A stretch of 8,665 nucleotides of DNA from an uncultured Flavobacteriia bacterium (GTDB lineage Bacteria > Bacteroidota > Bacteroidia > Flavobacteriales_D > Crocinitomicaceae), in assembly GCA_903930085.1 (NCBI GenBank), contig CAIYXD010000573.1, forward strand, positions 1-8,665, read 5' to 3'. Positions 6,486 through 8,665 of this stretch are shown here, piece by piece. The translations under genes and the position numbers were made by a program. The notes under the pieces were generated by a model, which was not told the origin of the DNA, did not search any database, and was given only the letters and a program-made list of their open reading frames with translations. How positions within the stretch are numbered: position 1 is the stretch's first letter; each line of letters opens with the position of its first letter.

Positions 6486-7286
6486 CTATTTAGTCAAAGC
6501 GATTTTCAAATCGTGAATTTCTTTTTGAAGATCCTGAATGGATTTACTGAGATCGTTATCATCCATGCGAACATCTTTTAATTCGGGAGAAATATAATTC
6601 ACAAATTTCCAGATTTCCAAAATATCATTGGCGTGCACCAAGTAGGGTTTATAAAAAGTATTGGTTGAACACAACTGAAAAGACTGACTGGAATCCAACA
6701 AGTTATGTACAACTTTAAATACGATTCCCTCTTCTTTAGTAACTACGATACATGGCGTTCCGGAACGAATTGTCATCCAATTCTGCACATATTCTGCTAC
6801 AACTTGGGATCCTTCACCAACCGGCGGCATCGAATCTCCTATAATTGGAAAAGAACGGTATTTTTTATTTTTAGATAAAAACGGTAAATGAAATGTTGGT
6901 AAAACTTTTAGGTAATCCGGATCAGCGTAACCAGAAGTGTATCCCGCGCTTGCTTTCAAGGGAATCATTTCAATAACTTCCTCATCATTTTCATCCACCA
7001 TTGCTGTTAAAACGCGCAATTTTTGACCTTTAACATCCGCATACAAGCCTTGATCCATACGCACCCATTCGGTTTCGGAAAGGGATTCGAAATCCTTGCG
7101 CACTAAATCATCTATTGGAACCTTGTAATAATCACTGAAAGCAATTAATCCATCCAAACTCGGCTGAGCAACTTCGTTTTCATAACCACTATAGGTGGAA
7201 CGGGTTAAATTTAATTCCTGCGCAACTTCCTCTTGCGATTTCTTTAATCGCTTCCGCAATAGCTTGAGATTATTTCCAATTTGCAT
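6486..7286 (-). CDS. LexA/CI-like HTH (XRE) regulator with S24 self-cleavage domain
   Basis: This 266-residue transcription factor has an N-terminal XRE-type helix-turn-helix (residues 5-62; recognition region LTRSTYSGYENEVAQPS) and a C-terminal S24 peptidase-like domain (about 105-229). The elements of RecA-stimulated self-cleavage are all visible: Ala114-Gly115 in LKASAGYTSGY as the probable cleavage site, Ser152 in GDSMPP as nucleophile, and Lys191 in IVFKVV as general base. Site-to-Ser and Ser-to-Lys spacings of 38 and 39 residues are close to E. coli LexA. Unlike LexA, a tail of about 37 residues follows and ends in a regular heptad (Leu246, Ile250, Leu253, Ile257, Leu260, Leu264), so an added coiled coil is likely. 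By family it should repress damage- or stress-induced genes; targets are unknown. It converges on recQ, and its upstream region carries a TTAnTAA pair suggesting autoregulation. A domesticated prophage repressor is an alternative, but no phage genes are nearby. Confidence 0.88.
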   Translation of the reverse strand: MQIGNNLKLLRKRLKKSQEEVAQELNLTRSTYSGYENEVAQPSLDGLIAFSDYYKVPIDDLVRKDFESLSETEWVRMDQGLYADVKGQKLRVLTAMVDENDEEVIEMIPLKASAGYTSGYADPDYLKVLPTFHLPFLSKNKKYRSFPIIGDSMPPVGEGSQVVAEYVQNWMTIRSGTPCIVVTKEEGIVFKVVHNLLDSSQSFQLCSTNTFYKPYLVHANDILEIWKFVNYISPELKDVRMDDNDLSKSIQDLQKEIHDLKIALTK

Positions 7287-7308
7287 CTTACCCTATTTTA
7301 CTTTTTTC

Positions 7309-7316
7309 CAAAGATA
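7309..7316 (-). promoter_or_regulatory. Putative -7 promoter box of the S24 regulator gene
   Basis: On the minus strand TATCTTTG (7316 to 7309) matches TAnnTTTG exactly, 22 bases before the ATG at 7286. No good TTG lies at the expected -33 distance; instead one of the TTAnTAA palindromes (7331-7337) occupies about that position, which would suit a repressible promoter. Confidence 0.45.
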
Positions 7317-7329
7317 AAATAAATTCTTA

Positions 7330-7361
7330 ATTAGTAAGCATTTTTTTGACAAATTACTAAT
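7330..7361. promoter_or_regulatory. Candidate operator pair upstream of the S24 regulator gene
   Basis: ATTAGTAA (7330-7337) and TTACTAAT (7354-7361) form a perfect 8-bp inverted repeat with a 16-base spacer. Each arm contains a 7-base palindrome of its own, TTAGTAA and TTACTAA (TTAnTAA), 23 bp apart, roughly two helical turns. The promoter-proximal copy falls where the -33 element would lie. The layout fits two dimer sites bound cooperatively by the adjacent HTH protein, but binding is inferred. Confidence 0.45.
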
Positions 7362-7427
7362 CAAAAAGAAAATAGCTGTATTTTTAGTGCTGCTTTCTTT
7401 AAGAAGTAAAGGAAAAATCAAGTAAAA

Positions 7428-7451
7428 TATTATATAATAAGTGATTTATTA
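7428..7451. repeat. AT-only palindromes after the YihY gene
   Basis: TATTATATAATA (7428-7439) is a perfect 12-base palindrome. The overlapping TAATAA-gtgat-TTATTA (7435-7451) forms a 6-bp AT hairpin. These lie 11 bases beyond the YihY stop on its downstream side. Such low-complexity AT structures are weak and no T run follows, so a terminator role is unproven. Confidence 0.25.
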
Positions 7452-7461
7452 AAACCTAAAA

Positions 7462-8370
7462 TTACTCCTTAAATTGTATTGGTTTTCCTATTCGCTTGGC
7501 ATAAACGGCAGTAAATTTTGCACCAAAAAAGATAATCTGTGATGAATAATACACCCATGCTAGAATGATGAATAACGATCCTGCAAAACCACCATTTGCC
7601 ATAAAGAAAAAATGAAAAAGGTAATACTGGATTAATAGTTGCCCTAAATAAAGTAAAACAGAAGTAAGAATGGCGCCACCAAAAGCTAATTTCCAAGGAA
7701 CAAATCCATTGTGGACGTATTTAAAAACCAAAGAAAAAATTACGACATTACTAAAAATCCCGAAACCATGCTGAACGATTCCAGTAAATATTTCACCGAA
7801 AAACGCACTATTTTCAAAGATGGAGGAGCTGATTGTCAATACAATTGTTTGCACAAAATAAAGGAGAATGATAAATACTGTTATCACCCCGACATAGCCA
7901 ACAGAAAGGATTCGAAACAGCAAAGTAGATAATACTTGTTTGCGTTTGGAGGAATATTGGAGTTTAATTCCCATAAATGCGTTCAAACTAGCTTTTAAGC
8001 AAACTACAAAGGCAGAACTTGCTACCAGCAAGGCAATTATACTCACAAATTCCAAAAAGAAATTTCCTTTTTCAAAGTCCAGTTCTTTCATGAAATCCAT
8101 AATTCCTTTTACATCTTGAATGCCAATTTTATTTTGCAGTAGGTCGCTAATAATTTCCAGCATCACATCCTGACCAATAAATCTACCAATCACTGAAATA
8201 CTCAAATAAAATAGCGGAACCATTGCGAAAAGCGTATAATATGCCAATGCAGCTCCATGAAATAAACCATCCCGTTGAAAAAATTCCACAATTGCTTCCT
8301 TCAGTAAACCTGGAATTTCAGAAAGACTTAAGTGTTTAGTATTTTTTGTGGATGCGGATTGTTCGGACAT
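7462..8370 (-). CDS. YihY/virulence factor BrkB-family inner-membrane protein
   Basis: This 302-residue integral membrane protein belongs to the YihY/BrkB family (formerly annotated as ribonuclease BN, an assignment since moved to another gene). Function is not settled; transport roles have been proposed. Features are the amphipathic start LLKEAIVEFFQRDG (22-35), the first membrane span with the family motif AALAYYTLFAMVPL (40-53), further hydrophobic spans at about 107-128, 150-180, 199-217 and 226-250, and the signature C-terminal span with ILAWVYYSSQIIFFGAKFT (269-287), giving about six spans. Length is normal for the family. ATG 8370 was chosen over the upstream in-frame ATG 8466, because the 32 extra residues are unlike the family and lie fully within the preceding gene. 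The start is overlapped by the preceding gene's 3' end (8336-8370), suggesting co-transcription and coupling. Confidence 0.9.
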   Translation of the reverse strand: MSEQSASTKNTKHLSLSEIPGLLKEAIVEFFQRDGLFHGAALAYYTLFAMVPLFYLSISVIGRFIGQDVMLEIISDLLQNKIGIQDVKGIMDFMKELDFEKGNFFLEFVSIIALLVASSAFVVCLKASLNAFMGIKLQYSSKRKQVLSTLLFRILSVGYVGVITVFIILLYFVQTIVLTISSSIFENSAFFGEIFTGIVQHGFGIFSNVVIFSLVFKYVHNGFVPWKLAFGGAILTSVLLYLGQLLIQYYLFHFFFMANGGFAGSLFIILAWVYYSSQIIFFGAKFTAVYAKRIGKPIQFKE

Positions 8371-8659
8371 GTTCCATGGAATTAAAACTAAATAATACAA
8401 TTTTTTCGTTGTTCTGTGTTCTAAAGTAATTTTCGTACACCGGTCCTGAAAATAAAAAACGCTCAAATTTTACCTCTACACGATTCGGATCCTCCTCAGA
8501 AATATCCGTAAGTAGGTATTCATCCGGACGAAACAAGGTGCGTTTACCTTTTAAATTTACGGAATTTATTGCACCAAACAATTTTGCTTCTTCGATTCGT
8601 TTTGGCTTGTAATAGAAATCGTGTGGCTTTCCTTTTCGCGTAATTGTTCCATTTTTCAT
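8336..8659 (-). CDS. Small protein of unknown function, possibly continuing past the window edge
   Basis: I do not recognise this protein of at least 107 residues. It is charged and soluble-looking, with no signal peptide or membrane span in the visible part. Alternating strand-like pieces (VEVKFERFLFSGPVY, EKIVLFSFNSM) suggest a small beta-rich domain, and the end is basic (RTIRIHKKY). The ATG at 8659 is one possible start, but the frame stays open through the two remaining codons to the window edge, so the true start may lie outside. Its last 35 bases overlap the YihY start in another frame, an arrangement typical of coupled genes. The natural-looking composition favours a real gene over a chance frame, but there is no homology support, and a frameshifted remnant is possible. 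Confidence 0.55.
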   Translation of the reverse strand: MKNGTITRKGKPHDFYYKPKRIEEAKLFGAINSVNLKGKRTLFRPDEYLLTDISEEDPNRVEVKFERFLFSGPVYENYFRTQNNEKIVLFSFNSMEHVRTIRIHKKY

Positions 8660-8665
8660 CGAATA

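Noticed and set aside
7393..7412. CTTTCTT/AAGTAAAG hairpin as a terminator for the YihY gene
   Set aside because: The stem needs a bulge, and no T run follows on the minus strand.
8371..8466. 32-residue N-terminal extension of the YihY-family protein
   Set aside because: It is not family-like and lies entirely within the preceding gene in another frame.

Overview
The window reads as a compact, AT-rich chromosomal segment of a member of the Bacteroidota, most likely a Flavobacteriia relative. Three things support this. Starts lack obvious Shine-Dalgarno sequences. Several upstream regions carry the Bacteroidota -7 box TAnnTTTG. The protein families are typical of the phylum: a signal peptidase/WbqC pair, secreted proteins whose signal peptides end in 'SQ', a RecQ with its zinc motif placed late in the chain, and an HTH-S24 regulator of the type common in this group. 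Genus assignment is not possible from the sequence alone.

Layout. Positions 1-210 hold the 3' end of a signal peptidase I gene (lepB), whose stop overlaps the start of a WbqC-family gene (210-806). A promoter-like site at about 870-903 precedes a secreted endonuclease/exonuclease/phosphatase-family hydrolase (918-1886). This gene overlaps tail to tail, by 37 bp, with a secreted protein of unknown function on the minus strand (1850-3238). Next is a clear minus-strand terminator (3281-3314) for a branched-chain aminotransferase (ilvE, 3334-4404). A 108-bp divergent promoter region separates ilvE from recQ (4513-6396). Convergent to recQ lies a LexA/CI-like regulator (6486-7286) with a helix-turn-helix, an Ala-Gly cleavage site, a Ser/Lys dyad and an added coiled-coil tail. 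A pair of TTAnTAA palindromes lies upstream of it. The last part holds a YihY-family membrane protein (7462-8370), overlapped at its start by the end of a small unrecognised gene (8336 to about 8659, possibly running past the window edge).

How the genes relate. Most are independent housekeeping units: protein export, branched-chain amino acid metabolism, DNA repair. The most suggestive neighbourhood is recQ next to a putatively self-cleaving, DNA-damage-type regulator with a candidate autoregulatory operator. No operator copy was seen at the recQ promoter, so regulation of recQ by this protein is not supported here. No RNA genes, insertion sequences, CRISPR arrays or phage modules were seen. 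I found no convincing new multi-gene system; the points most worth a second look are the S24 regulator with its operator pair and the two unrecognised genes.
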